DNA from: Macellibacteroides fermentans
GTDB taxonomy: Bacteria; Bacteroidota; Bacteroidia; Bacteroidales; Tannerellaceae
Direction of reading: 5' to 3'
DNA length: 64,000 nucleotides
NCBI RefSeq assembly: GCF_013409575.1
Contig: NZ_JACCCY010000002.1
Location: forward strand, 994,501-1,058,500
Shown here piece after piece: positions 1-8,905 of this stretch. A program made the translations under genes and the position numbers. The notes under the pieces are model-generated. The model made no database searches. It was not told the origin of the DNA and worked only from the letters and a program-made list of their open reading frames with translations. Position 1 is the first letter of the stretch; every line of letters begins with the position of its first letter.

Positions 1-15
1 AAAAACGAGACAATA

Positions 16-1362
16 ATGAAACAACTTTTAATAAAAAATGCCCAAATCATAAACGAAGGGCGCACCTATACAGGCTCTGTTCTGGTTAAGGGAGATAAGA
101 TAGCCGCTGTTTACGAAGGTGCGGTTCCTCCCGAAGCTATGGGCGGGGGACAAGTAATCGATGCCACCGGCAAATGGTTGATTCCGGGAGCCATAGACGA
201 TCAGGTACATTTTCGCGAACCGGGTGTTACGCACAAGGGAGATATTTCCAGCGAGAGCCGTGCTGCGGTTGCAGGGGGGGTGACCACCTTTATGGATATG
301 CCCAATACAAATCCGCAGACTACCACGCTGGCCGAGCTGGAATGGAAACTAAACCGGGGGGCAGAGACGTCGGCTGCCAACTACTCCTTTTTCTTTGGCG
401 GTACAAACGATAACATGGACGAGATACGTAAGGTGGATCCTACTCGTATTCCGGGATTGAAGTTGTTCCTGGGCTCATCTACCGGCAACATGCTTGTGGA
501 TAATCCGGCTACATTGGAAACTATTTTTGGCGAAGCCGGGATGCTTATCGCCATTCACGCAGAAAAGGAAGAGGTGATTAAACGCAACAAAGCGCATTAC
601 GTGGCCTTGCATGGCGAAGAGCTTGATATCACGTTCCACAGCAAGATCAGAGACGAAGAGGCCTGCTATGAATCGTCGGCCGAGGCGGTTGCCTTGGCTA
701 AACGTCTGAATACGCGCCTGCATATCCTGCATCTTTCTACTGCAAAAGAGATGGAGCTGCTGGACAACAGTCTGCCGCTTTCAGAAAAGCAGATCACCGG
801 CGAGGTATGTGTGCATCATCTGTGGTTTACCGATGCAGATTATGCCACCTACGGAAACCGTATCAAATGGAATCCGTCTGTTAAAACACTGGCAGACCGT
901 GAGGCATTGATTGAAGCCGTAAATAATAATAAAATAGATATTGTGGCCACCGATCACGCGCCGCATCTGCTTTCGGAGAAAGAGGGCAGTTGTCTTAAGG
1001 CAGCTTCGGGCGGACCGCTGGTACAACATTCGGTAGTTGCTATGCTTGAGCTTGCTAAACAGGGCCGCTTCACCGTCGAGAAGGTGGTTGAGAAGATGGC
1101 TCACATGCCGGCAGAGTTGTTCAAGATCGACCGCCGCGGGTATATTCGTCCGGGTTATTATGCCGACCTTGTCTTAATTGATCCGGAAGCAAACTGGACG
1201 GTTGGTAAGGAGAATATACTATACAAATGCGGTTGGTCTCCTTTCGAAGGCTATACGTTCCACCACAAGGTGCTGCGTACCTTTGTAAACGGCCAGCAAG
1301 TATACAACAACGGAGTAATAGACGATTCCATCCGTGGGACGGAGGTAGCATACCTGGTTTAA
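16..1362 (+). CDS. pyrC: Dihydroorotase (class I-like amidohydrolase)
   Basis: Cytosolic enzyme of de novo pyrimidine synthesis that interconverts N-carbamoyl-aspartate and dihydroorotate. The 448-residue length and the order of motifs fit the amidohydrolase fold: a metal-site segment [10 protein letters not shown] at residues 61-70, the histidine strands AIHAEKEE and HILHLST, and the catalytic aspartate in VATDHAPH near residue 313. The usual first metal ligand of the HxH motif is glutamine here (QVH), which I recall from other Bacteroidota dihydroorotases but cannot check. The ATG at 16 has only 15 bases before it in the window, so the upstream operon partner is not visible. Family assignment is secure; full catalytic competence is inferred. 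Confidence 0.93.
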   Translation: MKQLLIKNAQIINEGRTYTGSVLVKGDKIAAVYEGAVPPEAMGGGQVIDATGKWLIPGAIDDQVHFREPGVTHKGDISSESRAAVAGGVTTFMDMPNTNPQTTTLAELEWKLNRGAETSAANYSFFFGGTNDNMDEIRKVDPTRIPGLKLFLGSSTGNMLVDNPATLETIFGEAGMLIAIHAEKEEVIKRNKAHYVALHGEELDITFHSKIRDEEACYESSAEAVALAKRLNTRLHILHLSTAKEMELLDNSLPLSEKQITGEVCVHHLWFTDADYATYGNRIKWNPSVKTLADREALIEAVNNNKIDIVATDHAPHLLSEKEGSCLKAASGGPLVQHSVVAMLELAKQGRFTVEKVVEKMAHMPAELFKIDRRGYIRPGYYADLVLIDPEANWTVGKENILYKCGWSPFEGYTFHHKVLRTFVNGQQVYNNGVIDDSIRGTEVAYLV

Positions 1363-1406
1363 GCAGATCTTTTGCCTCCCGTTTTGAAATAACATTTACC
1401 GTAACG

Positions 1407-1427
1407 GATTACAACCAGCTTGTAATC
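1407..1427. repeat. Perfect inverted repeat after dihydroorotase
   Basis: GATTACAA and TTGTAATC are separated by five bases (ccagc). No T-run follows on either strand, so it is not a classic terminator. It could be an RNA hairpin in the 3' untranslated region. A second, weaker inverted repeat, TTGAACTA/TAGTTCAA at 1480-1510, lies at the convergent end of the next gene and may help stop transcription there. Confidence 0.4.
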
Positions 1428-1506
1428 TATAACGAATCAACATCAGTCGGTCAACAGCTGATTGATATTTACCATAGAATTGAACTATTCGAATATTTCG
1501 GGTAGT

Positions 1507-2991
1507 TCAATCTAGGTTTAATAGAATGACCCACTTTCCGGCTTTTGTTGCGCCCTCATGTTTAATGATCCCTTTGTTCGTTAGTTGTCCCAAGTGATAT
1601 TTTACACTATAAGGTGTGCTATCCAGCAATGAAGCCATTTCTTTGCGGCTTATATGTGGATTAGATCTTATTATTTCTATAATTTCTGCTTGAATGTTCT
1701 TGGGCTTTTCTTGGGCTTTTCTTGGGCTTTTCTTGGGCTTTTCTTGGGCTTTTTTAGCGTGTCCATGATTATCATCTGCCCCAAATCCTGCATCAAAGTA
1801 CTTTCCCGAAACCTGTTCAATTACCCGGAAAGCCGTAATCAACGAGAAATCGAATAAAGCATCTCCGTTGCCATTTTCTTTCAATTCCTTTTGTACACGA
1901 TAAACGCCACGACTGAACCGGTTTACATACCCTAATATCTTCATTGCTTCAGCAATGAACGGATTGCGGTAATCGCTTACATTCGGAAAATTGGCAGGGC
2001 TGACTTTGCCATATAATCCACCAGGGTTTTGTACCTCTATCCGGTCATCGTATTCATAGAATTGCACCGGAGCATTTGTTTCATAGTCACGGTGCATAAT
2101 AGCATTCATGAGGAGTTCACGAGTAGCCCAATACGGATATTTAGAAACTGTTTCTTCCCTCAGTACGCTGACGGGAATAGGCCGTTTTTGTGAAATACTT
2201 GTTTCAATGAAGGTATCTATCTTGACGAGTTCTTTACAAAGATTTCCGCTGAATTTATGTTCATTGATGATGTCGCCTGCCCTGTCTTTACCTTTGAATC
2301 GTACATATTGTACATACGAGCCATGTAAATATCTTTCAGGGTTATTGCCAAACAAAACAATAGCACCATTAGTCGGACAATTATAGCGTAAATCGTAGAA
2401 ACCGAGCGAAGCCAATTGTTCATCCATCGGACGTTTATCTTCTGCTAATACTTCTTCGGCTACAGCTTTAGGCAGGAATTCTCTTTTTATAAAGGACACA
2501 TCTAAATCTGCCATCGTTGTTCCTAAGCAAGGCATAGCATCGAAAGTATGGATATTTGAAAGCCGTCGTTCGGTCAATATTTTTTCTTCGGCTTCTGAAG
2601 CAATGCTTTTGCGTGGCCCAATACGCACCCAAACACGTCCCCGATAACGTACTGGCGGAAATTCTGATGGTTGTACTTCGGCAACCAATATATCACCATC
2701 TTCAAAGCTAATCTTTTCGACAGTCATTAAAGGCTGAGGTAAAATATTGCCGTCTGTTCTTATATTGCTGATTTGCAACAATAATTTATCATCAACTTTT
2801 AATCCAGAAAGTTTCCCGTTGTCATGTGCACCAATAATCAAGTAGCCGTTCTTACCGCTTCCTGGAAGGTCGTTAGAGAATGCACAGATTGCCTGACAGA
2901 ATTTATCAGTATTGTCGATCGAAATTGTTCGTTCAATATGATAACTTTCTGTATTTGTGAGGATATGTTTGAGATTTTCTTTGGTAATCAT
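1507..2991 (-). CDS. RecG/AlbA-like ATP-binding transcriptional regulator with repeat-linked winged helix
   Basis: 494 residues. The N-terminal region (about residues 15-130: ITKENLKHIL, SGKNGYLIIGAHDNGKLSG, RYRGRVWVRIG) matches the AlbA_2/Schlafen-like putative DNA-binding domain. The middle (YWATRELLMNAIMHRDY, DDRIEVQNPGGL, RNPFIAEAMKILGYVNRFSRGV) matches the RecG-C type GHKL ATPase-like domain. The C-terminus (about 435-494: NPHISRKEMASLLDSTPYSVKYHLGQL) is a winged helix-turn-helix. A lysine/proline-rich linker of KAQEKPKK type is encoded by a perfect 11 bp tandem repeat at 1699-1753, so a change in copy number would cut off the winged helix. Such genes are usually orphan regulators of unknown target. 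The exact role is unknown. Confidence 0.8.
   Translation of the reverse strand: MITKENLKHILTNTESYHIERTISIDNTDKFCQAICAFSNDLPGSGKNGYLIIGAHDNGKLSGLKVDDKLLLQISNIRTDGNILPQPLMTVEKISFEDGDILVAEVQPSEFPPVRYRGRVWVRIGPRKSIASEAEEKILTERRLSNIHTFDAMPCLGTTMADLDVSFIKREFLPKAVAEEVLAEDKRPMDEQLASLGFYDLRYNCPTNGAIVLFGNNPERYLHGSYVQYVRFKGKDRAGDIINEHKFSGNLCKELVKIDTFIETSISQKRPIPVSVLREETVSKYPYWATRELLMNAIMHRDYETNAPVQFYEYDDRIEVQNPGGLYGKVSPANFPNVSDYRNPFIAEAMKILGYVNRFSRGVYRVQKELKENGNGDALFDFSLITAFRVIEQVSGKYFDAGFGADDNHGHAKKAQEKPKKSPRKAQEKPKNIQAEIIEIIRSNPHISRKEMASLLDSTPYSVKYHLGQLTNKGIIKHEGATKAGKWVILLNLD
1699..1753. repeat. Five perfect 11-bp tandem repeats inside a coding region
   Basis: The plus-strand unit CTTGGGCTTTT occurs five times without a mismatch (starts 1699, 1710, 1721, 1732, 1743). 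Eleven is not a multiple of three, so the unit is read in all three frames, giving the peptide cycle KAQEKPKKSPR. Gain or loss of one unit shifts the frame of the minus-strand gene. I read both alternative frames after the repeat: one stops after about seven codons (at a TAG), the other after about twelve (at a TAA). Either shift removes the whole winged-helix domain. Confidence 0.9.
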
Positions 2992-3393
2992 ATTTATTAC
3001 ATTCCTTTGTGTAACATATTAAATTTCAAACAGATAAGTGTGTTAAATTTCTTTTTCATCAAGAACTTCTTTAATTCAATTCATTTTCTTCTGACTCATT
3101 ATGTGGTTAACTTTTAAAACATAATGTACAAATATATAAATAATATGTGATATAAATAAATACATCCTTTTATTTGCTTGCTTTTAACCATAACTATTTA
3201 TCCGTTTACTTTTATTCAATTATTTAATTAGATAAATAACTTCCTTGAATGAACCATTATTTGTAAACGAATTACTACATTTGTATTGTAATCGAATGAA
3301 AATGAGAAATATCCCTACATATGTTTTTCATAAAACAAAGTTTTAGGAATAACTGATTCTGATTGTTTAGTTTCAATCTTAAATAAATACATT
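2992..3393. other. AT-rich intergenic stretch with a promoter-like box
   Basis: About 400 bases of very AT-rich DNA between divergent genes. No credible gene is seen. TACATTTG at 3276-3283 matches the Bacteroidota -7 box TAnnTTTG and lies about 110 bases before the NTF2-like gene; I do not see a TTG element at the ideal distance. The short plus ORF over 2824-3117 mostly overlaps the regulator gene and looks like a shadow. Confidence 0.5.
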
Positions 3394-3789
3394 ATGGACA
3401 AACGTAGCATTTCCGAAACAATCATAGCTCTCGAGAAAGAGGCTATGCAGGCGTGGATCAAAGGTGATCCAACTCCCTTTCTTGAACTTTATTCGAAAGA
3501 TTTCAGCTATTTCGATCCGGATCAGCAATTGAGGCTGGATGGGTTCGATAAGATTAAAGATCTGTACGAAAGTATGCGGGGAACAGTTCTGATGGATAAT
3601 TTCGAAATGATCAATCCCCTGGTGCAATTGTCTGATTCAATGGTGGTACTCTCTTACAATCTGAACATCTACTTGGGCGAAAAGCTTTGGGAAGAAAACT
3701 TTACATCCGTCTATCGTTTGGAAGACGATCAATGGAAAGTTATCCACTGTCATGTTTCGCAGACTAAACCACCTACTCCCTGGGCTTAG
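3394..3789 (+). CDS. NTF2-like (SnoaL/DUF4440-type) small protein
   Basis: 131 residues, no signal peptide, so probably cytosolic. The pattern fits the cone-shaped NTF2-like fold: an N-terminal helix (ETIIALEKEAMQAWIKGD), then FLELYSKDFSYFDPDQ, a helix around DKIKDLYESM, and the ending sheet WEENFTSVYRLEDDQWKVIHCHVS, where the WKVIHxHxS strand is typical. Members include small isomerases, cyclases and ligand-binding proteins, and the substrate cannot be read from sequence. It stands 56 bases before the esterase-like gene on the same strand, but no functional link is evident. Confidence 0.75.
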   Translation: MDKRSISETIIALEKEAMQAWIKGDPTPFLELYSKDFSYFDPDQQLRLDGFDKIKDLYESMRGTVLMDNFEMINPLVQLSDSMVVLSYNLNIYLGEKLWEENFTSVYRLEDDQWKVIHCHVSQTKPPTPWA

Positions 3790-3845
3790 TTTTTGGATAC
3801 TTTATCCAACACTTTCATTTTCCCATATAAAAAATACTATTAGAC

Positions 3846-5684
3846 ATGAAGAAAGGAAAAATACTTTTTACTTTATTTTTTTTAGTTTTATATTGTTTAA
3901 AGTCGTCTGCCCAATCCCCCCAAAAGACCTATAGTGAAATCTATAATTTGCATTTCACGATGAAATTCGATTCAGGGGGAGTATATCCCTGGATGGACAA
4001 TCTTGCTTATGTTAGTTGTAGCATGCCAGGATATGCAGAGAGTTCGGATCGACCTTTGCTTAGAAAGATGTATACTAAGGGATTCCCTTTTACAGATCGC
4101 TTACGAAGCGAGCTGTATCAAAGAATATTACTGCCCATCCATTCTGAAAATGAAGGACGTATCGAGGTGGAGTGTAAAGGCCAAAATCTTAAATCCGTTT
4201 CTCTTCTTTTGGATGGAATCAGCCGGGAAGAAAAGATTGTCTGTTCGGATACCATCCAATTTATTCCCGACACTTGTCTAAGTACAGTATCCCATAAATT
4301 TGCCCTGAATAATGTAGAATTGCTGAATATTAGAATACAGGCAGAGGGAGTACCCAATGAAAGTGCAGATATTATTTTTTCCGGAATCAATATTTGGATT
4401 GGGGGTAAGCCCATCGACGAATTTCCCGTTCGCGAAATTCCAACCCTTTCGCTGCCGGAGAATATAAGCTATATTCCAATTAATTCTCATACTGGGGAAG
4501 GATTGGGAGAGATAGATAACTTGAAAAACCATAGAATTATTGGTTTAGGAGAATCAATACATGGAAATAGTTCAATTAAAAATCTTAAAAATCAAATTAT
4601 TCTTGAAGCGATTGAAAAACAAAATTGCCGATTGGTCCTTTTGGAGATGCCATTGGAAGCATCGCTTGCCTATAACAGATTTATCCATGATGAAAAATAT
4701 GTAATAGATTCTTTGTTATTCCCGGGTCAGTTAGTTGATTCTCAGATGCAAGATTTGTTAGGAAACCTGCATTTGTATAATTCTCGAAAAAAGGAAGCGG
4801 ATAAAGTTCGGCTATTGGGAATGGATTATAACTCGGTCTATTCGTCCACTCAAAATTCATCCATCACCATTTTCGATTTTGTAACACAACTAAATGAATC
4901 TGGTAAAATACCTGAAGTTGATGAATTTGCCCTTTTGCTTTTGGAAAAAGATTGGTCTGCGGCGGTAGCATTTCTTAAATCGCATCAAACATCAATCCAA
5001 CAACTGTTAACTGCAGATGAGATGGATTGTATTACCCATATTCTTACCCTTTCACAAAAGGAGGGTGAGGATCGGGCTTTTCGAATTATTAGCAGAGACT
5101 CCGTTATGTTTTTGAATACAAAGTTTCTAATTGAAAAGTATTCCTATTATCCGGGTGCGAAGACAGTTATTTGTGCTCATACAACGCATTTAAATCCTGT
5201 TTCTACCTATCCTGCTCTAACTTGTAAACCCTTTGGGGCTTACCTGAAAGAGATGTATGGGAATGATTTTACATCCTTGCTGTTCCTGATCGCTAATGGA
5301 GAGACGATTGCGAGTGATTTGGATTATTACAGAAAGTATCGTCCTTTGAAAGAATCACCCGAAAACAGCATGGAGTACTTGCTGAGCTCCTTTGATGCAA
5401 CTACTTTATTTATTCCATTAACCCCTGATTTCAATAAATTGGTAGTATCGAGGTTTATAGGAAGTCACTATAGTAATCAAGAGTTTTATCCCAATAATTT
5501 ATATCAACGGGCTGAAGGTGTGTTTTTTATAAAGGGTACCAAGCAGAATATAAAAGATAAGAGTGGTGTTTTAATGAGTGAAGTGCTCAATAGATCTGTT
5601 TTAATTTATAAACGAAGACAAGAAGTTCTGGGAGAGATTCAGAAACGCAGAATCTCTTCTATTGGACTCAATCTGAATAATTAA
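3846..5684 (+). CDS. Secreted erythromycin esterase-like protein
   Basis: 612 residues with an N-terminal signal peptide (KKGKILFTLFFLVLYCLKSSAQ). Residues about 225-580 match the erythromycin esterase family (EreA/EreB, PF05139): RIIGLGESIHGNSS carries the GESxHG motif, LVLLEMPLEAS the conserved glutamate, and VICAHTTHLNP the second conserved histidine region. The first 200 residues form an extra, probably beta-rich domain that I do not recognise, so the protein is longer than the roughly 400-residue macrolide esterases. Export through a Sec signal also differs from cytosolic resistance esterases. It may be a hydrolase of another ester; macrolide resistance is not shown by the sequence. Confidence 0.75.
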   Translation: MKKGKILFTLFFLVLYCLKSSAQSPQKTYSEIYNLHFTMKFDSGGVYPWMDNLAYVSCSMPGYAESSDRPLLRKMYTKGFPFTDRLRSELYQRILLPIHSENEGRIEVECKGQNLKSVSLLLDGISREEKIVCSDTIQFIPDTCLSTVSHKFALNNVELLNIRIQAEGVPNESADIIFSGINIWIGGKPIDEFPVREIPTLSLPENISYIPINSHTGEGLGEIDNLKNHRIIGLGESIHGNSSIKNLKNQIILEAIEKQNCRLVLLEMPLEASLAYNRFIHDEKYVIDSLLFPGQLVDSQMQDLLGNLHLYNSRKKEADKVRLLGMDYNSVYSSTQNSSITIFDFVTQLNESGKIPEVDEFALLLLEKDWSAAVAFLKSHQTSIQQLLTADEMDCITHILTLSQKEGEDRAFRIISRDSVMFLNTKFLIEKYSYYPGAKTVICAHTTHLNPVSTYPALTCKPFGAYLKEMYGNDFTSLLFLIANGETIASDLDYYRKYRPLKESPENSMEYLLSSFDATTLFIPLTPDFNKLVVSRFIGSHYSNQEFYPNNLYQRAEGVFFIKGTKQNIKDKSGVLMSEVLNRSVLIYKRRQEVLGEIQKRRISSIGLNLNN

Positions 5685-5748
5685 GTAATTATAACATAAA
5701 TGATGCTATAATATAATAAGTTTAGTAGTTATTTAATCTTACTTTTTA

Positions 5749-5756
5749 TATATTTG
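5749..5756 (+). promoter_or_regulatory. Bacteroidota -7 box
   Basis: TATATTTG matches TAnnTTTG and is 21 bases before the ATG of the TonB-C repeat gene, giving it its own promoter separate from the esterase gene. The -33 element is not clear. Confidence 0.5.
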
Positions 5757-5777
5757 TGCATAACCAATTGATGCGAT

Positions 5778-6680
5778 ATGAGAACAATCTTTGTATTCAT
5801 TTATTCACTTCTGATTATTAGCTCCCTTCCGGCACAGGAAAGTGGCATCAGGGATAAGTCGGCAGTGTTGGAAAACCGGTCTGTTGCGGATAACGGCTTG
5901 TCGAAGTTGCGGCAAAACGAAAATCGTTTGGATAGCATGTGGCGCAAAGAGAAAAACTGGAATCTTGGCTTTACAAGGATAGACGGCAAAGATACGGGAA
6001 CCATAGAGCTTCCCAAATGGGCAAAATGGGATTACGATTTAGACAGATACTTCTTTTCTCAAATGAAATATCCGCCACAGCTTTTAGCAAAGAGTAAAGC
6101 CGGGTACTCCGTTATAATGTTTTCTATCGATACCATGGGGCTACCCAGCGATATAGACATCTTGAAGTCTACCCATAAATATTTTGACAATGAGGTTGTT
6201 AGGTTGATTAAAGAGCTTCCGCACTGTCTGCCCTCCAGGGATGAAAATGGCAAACGGATGAGGTGTCTTTATACCGTATATGTCCCCTTCTTGCCTCAAC
6301 GTTACAGAGACAGGATAATAGCGGACAGTATAGAAGCAGAAAAACTGAAACACCTTTGGGTGGATTGGCAAATCATGTCAAAATTTCAAGACGGAAAAGA
6401 ATCAACCATTAAAGACTATATCTATCAACGTCTTGAGTACGATCCTTCTCTGTTAGGAGACCAAAAGCAAGCAAGAGGTGTTTACTCGGCTAAGATTGAC
6501 TCGTATGGAGAAGTGACTGAAGTCAGAGTCTTACGAAGTTGTGGCATAGAAGCATGGGACAATCAAGTGTTGCAAATACTCAAAGGTATGCCCCGGTGGA
6601 CACCTGAAACCTATATTGGGGGGAAAGGGGAATATCGAAGTTCCAATTGGACGGTTCCAGTCACTTTTAGTAATAACTAA
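5778..6680 (+). CDS. Periplasmic protein with two TonB C-terminal-like domains
   Basis: 300 residues starting with a signal peptide (RTIFVFIYSLLIISSLPAQ). Two copies of a TonB-C-like fold are visible: about 85-170 (YFFSQMKYPPQLLAKSKAGY, SIDTMGLPSDIDILKSTH, FDNEVVRLIKELP) and about 205-298 (YIYQRLEYDPSLL, AKIDSYGEVTEVRVLRSCG, WDNQVLQILKGMPRWTP). Unlike a true TonB there is no proline-rich spacer, and the only hydrophobic segment looks cleavable, so it is probably not an energy transducer anchored with ExbBD. Such orphan TonB-C proteins are common in Bacteroidota. Role unknown. Confidence 0.7.
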   Translation: MRTIFVFIYSLLIISSLPAQESGIRDKSAVLENRSVADNGLSKLRQNENRLDSMWRKEKNWNLGFTRIDGKDTGTIELPKWAKWDYDLDRYFFSQMKYPPQLLAKSKAGYSVIMFSIDTMGLPSDIDILKSTHKYFDNEVVRLIKELPHCLPSRDENGKRMRCLYTVYVPFLPQRYRDRIIADSIEAEKLKHLWVDWQIMSKFQDGKESTIKDYIYQRLEYDPSLLGDQKQARGVYSAKIDSYGEVTEVRVLRSCGIEAWDNQVLQILKGMPRWTPETYIGGKGEYRSSNWTVPVTFSNN

Positions 6681-6695
6681 ACGTTGCAGTATCAA

Positions 6696-6969
6696 TTAAG
6701 GTGTCCAGCTCAAAATGTCAATCATTGGGTTGGCTCTAGACCATGGTTCAAATTCATCATAGTTTTTTACATTGCCGGTAAAAACAGCATATTATATTTG
6801 AATGTAGCCGACAAATTACAATCGTCAACCTCTCCAAAGAAGTAAAAACAGCATAGTAAATATGAATGCCGGGAATCATTATTTCTTCCGGGACCTCATT
6901 CAATGTTGATTGGATATCATCAATATTGTGAAAAATGGGTGTATCGATAGTTATTTGAATGTCATTCAT
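6696..6969 (-). pseudogene. Decayed small gene of unknown family
   Basis: Reading minus from the ATG at 6969, the frame begins MNDIQITIDTPIFHNIDD and reaches GIHIYYAVFT. A second YAVFTG occurs 64 bases further on in another frame, after an in-frame stop, and runs on sensibly (NVKNYDEFEPWSRANPMID) to a stop at 6696. The plus-strand 14-mer GTAAAAACAGCATA occurs at 6778 and 6842. This fits a gene broken by an internal duplication or insertion that is not a multiple of three. I do not recognise the family. It fills most of the gap between the TonB-C protein and the next gene. Confidence 0.4.
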
Positions 6970-7055
6970 TATAGCAGATGATAAAAATAAACGATATTTG
7001 CAAAGTATTATCAATCCGTTTGTATTATCGGATGTAAATCTAAAATAATATTTAT

Positions 7056-8621
7056 ATGAAAAAAACCTTCTTTCCGGCTGCTTGTGCGGCAGCTTTATTG
7101 TGTGTTTCTGTGGGATGTACCTCTCCGGGTGCATCGGGTAATAAACAATTGCCGGCCAAGGTCACTCTTACCAAAGAGGTCCTGATGGACAAGATTAAAG
7201 GCGGATGGGCCGGACAAACCATCGGCTGCAGTTTTGGCGGACCAACGGAGTTTAAATACAATGGTACCATGATTCAGGATTATGTCCCCATCGAGTGGGA
7301 CGACGACCGCATTGCCTGGTGGTACGATAACTTTCCCGGCTTGTACGACGATGTATATATGGATCTTACCTTTGTTGAGGTATTCGACAGATTGGGGCTG
7401 GATGCGCCTGCCGATTCCTTTGCCATGGCTTTTGCCACGGCCGGTTACACGCTGTGGCATGCAAACCAGTCGGCACGCTACAACATCCTTCAGGGGATTA
7501 TGCCTCCCCAATCCGGTCATTGGCTTAACAATCCTCATGCGGATGATATCGATTATCAGATTGAAGCAGACTATGCCGGTTTAATGACGCCGGGTATGCC
7601 TAACACGGCTTCGGCTATCTCGGATAAGATAGGACACATTATGAACTATGGCGACGGATGGTATGGCGGTGTGTATGTGGGGGCGATGTACTCGCTGGCA
7701 TTTGTGTCGGACGATGTGGAGTATGTAGTTACCGAAGCCCTTAAAACCATCCCGCAGCAGAGTACCTTCTACCAATGCATGGCGGATGTGATTAAATGGC
7801 ACAAGCAGTATCCCGACGACTGGAAGCAGACCTGGTTCGAGTGCGAGAAGAAATGGAGTCAGGATATCGGTTGTCCGGACGGCGTGTTTGTTCCGCTTAA
7901 CATAGATGCCGTTATAAACAGTGCTTACATCGTGATTGGCTTGCTGTACGGCGAAGGCGACTTCTACAAGACGATGGACATATCCACCCGTTGCGGTCAG
8001 GATTCCGACTGTAATCCGGCCTCAGCTGCTGGTATCCTGGGTACCATGATTGGATACGACCGTATACCCGAATATTGGCGAAAGGGGCTTACTAAGGTGG
8101 AAGACCGGGCTTTCTCTTATACCGATATCTCCCTGAATAAGGCTTATCAGATGAGTTTCGACCAGGCTCTTCAGGTGGTTCAGCAGAATGGTGGCTCTGT
8201 GGCGGGCGACAGTGTTACCATTGTTTGTCAGCTTCCCGAACCTGTACGTTACGAAAAGGCCTTCGAGAATCTGTATCCGGTAACGAAGCAGACTATCAAC
8301 AAGCCTATCGATCAGGTGGGTGAAGTTGTTTTTGAAGGTACGGGCGTGGTGTTTAAGGGATACCTGCAGTGTGCCGATGCTACCTATGTGGGCAAGGCCG
8401 AGATGCGTATAGACGGTGAATTGGTGGAGACTGTAAACCTGCCCGCTTCGTACACTACCCGACGTAACGATCTTTTCTGGAAATATCAGCTGCCTAAAGG
8501 AAAACATACGGTTACCTTCAGCTGGCTGAATCCGCGAAAAGATGCTTCAATCAACTACACGGAAGCGGTCATCTATTCCGACTCTCCCAATAAGATTGTA
8601 CATCAGCCTGCTGCCAAATAA
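7056..8621 (+). CDS. ADP-ribosylglycohydrolase-fold lipoprotein
   Basis: 521 residues. The N-terminus has a lipoprotein signal with lipobox VGCTS, so the protein is likely anchored in the envelope. Residues about 45-365 match the ADP-ribosylglycohydrolase (DraG/ARH) family: the start IKGGWAGQTIGCSFGGPTEF, the first metal-ligand region YDDVYMDLTFVEV, and the C-terminal metal motif RCGQDSDCNPASAAGIL. A further beta-rich domain (about 420-510: GYLQCADATYVGKAEMRIDG, KGKHTVTFSWLNP) may bind carbohydrate. Family members outside the cytosol act on unknown substrates; a role on an ADP-ribose-like or glycosidic bond is inferred only. It stands alone with a terminator behind it. Confidence 0.82.
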   Translation: MKKTFFPAACAAALLCVSVGCTSPGASGNKQLPAKVTLTKEVLMDKIKGGWAGQTIGCSFGGPTEFKYNGTMIQDYVPIEWDDDRIAWWYDNFPGLYDDVYMDLTFVEVFDRLGLDAPADSFAMAFATAGYTLWHANQSARYNILQGIMPPQSGHWLNNPHADDIDYQIEADYAGLMTPGMPNTASAISDKIGHIMNYGDGWYGGVYVGAMYSLAFVSDDVEYVVTEALKTIPQQSTFYQCMADVIKWHKQYPDDWKQTWFECEKKWSQDIGCPDGVFVPLNIDAVINSAYIVIGLLYGEGDFYKTMDISTRCGQDSDCNPASAAGILGTMIGYDRIPEYWRKGLTKVEDRAFSYTDISLNKAYQMSFDQALQVVQQNGGSVAGDSVTIVCQLPEPVRYEKAFENLYPVTKQTINKPIDQVGEVVFEGTGVVFKGYLQCADATYVGKAEMRIDGELVETVNLPASYTTRRNDLFWKYQLPKGKHTVTFSWLNPRKDASINYTEAVIYSDSPNKIVHQPAAK

Positions 8622-8677
8622 GTGAGAACTTAATGGCATATAGGGTTGAACTAAGTTCAAGCTAAACCAGCATATGC

Positions 8678-8721
8678 AATCGCCCCCATGGACTCGTTTG
8701 ATCGAGCCCATGGGGGCGATT
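8678..8721 (+). terminator. Strong hairpin after the ADP-ribosylglycohydrolase gene
   Basis: AATCGCCCCCATGG (8678-8691) pairs perfectly with CCATGGGGGCGATT (8708-8721), and an inner CTCG/CGAG extends the stem. It lies 56 bases after the stop. A second self-complementary run, GGGCCCATGGGCCC, follows at about 8726-8739. The remainder of 8740-8905 shows nothing else. Confidence 0.75.
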
Positions 8722-8905
8722 TATTGGGCCCATGGGCCCGAGCTCCTTAACTGGGTACTTTCAACCTTAATTGATATAACCCTGGTTGTTAGTTCCTATT
8801 TATTTGCCGGTAATTAGTACCGGGAAGGGAGCATTAAAGAGGTTGTTTTCTGTCCGGACCAGCACCCATTTCTCCCAAATCCGGGCTTGGGCAGAGTAGG
8901 AGAGA

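Noticed and set aside
1699-1753. 11-bp repeats as a CRISPR or iteron array
   Set aside because: They are head to tail without spacers, lie inside a coding frame and are far too short for CRISPR repeats.
3846-5684. Call as an antibiotic resistance gene
   Set aside because: Only family similarity is present; export signal and extra domain argue against a standard macrolide esterase.
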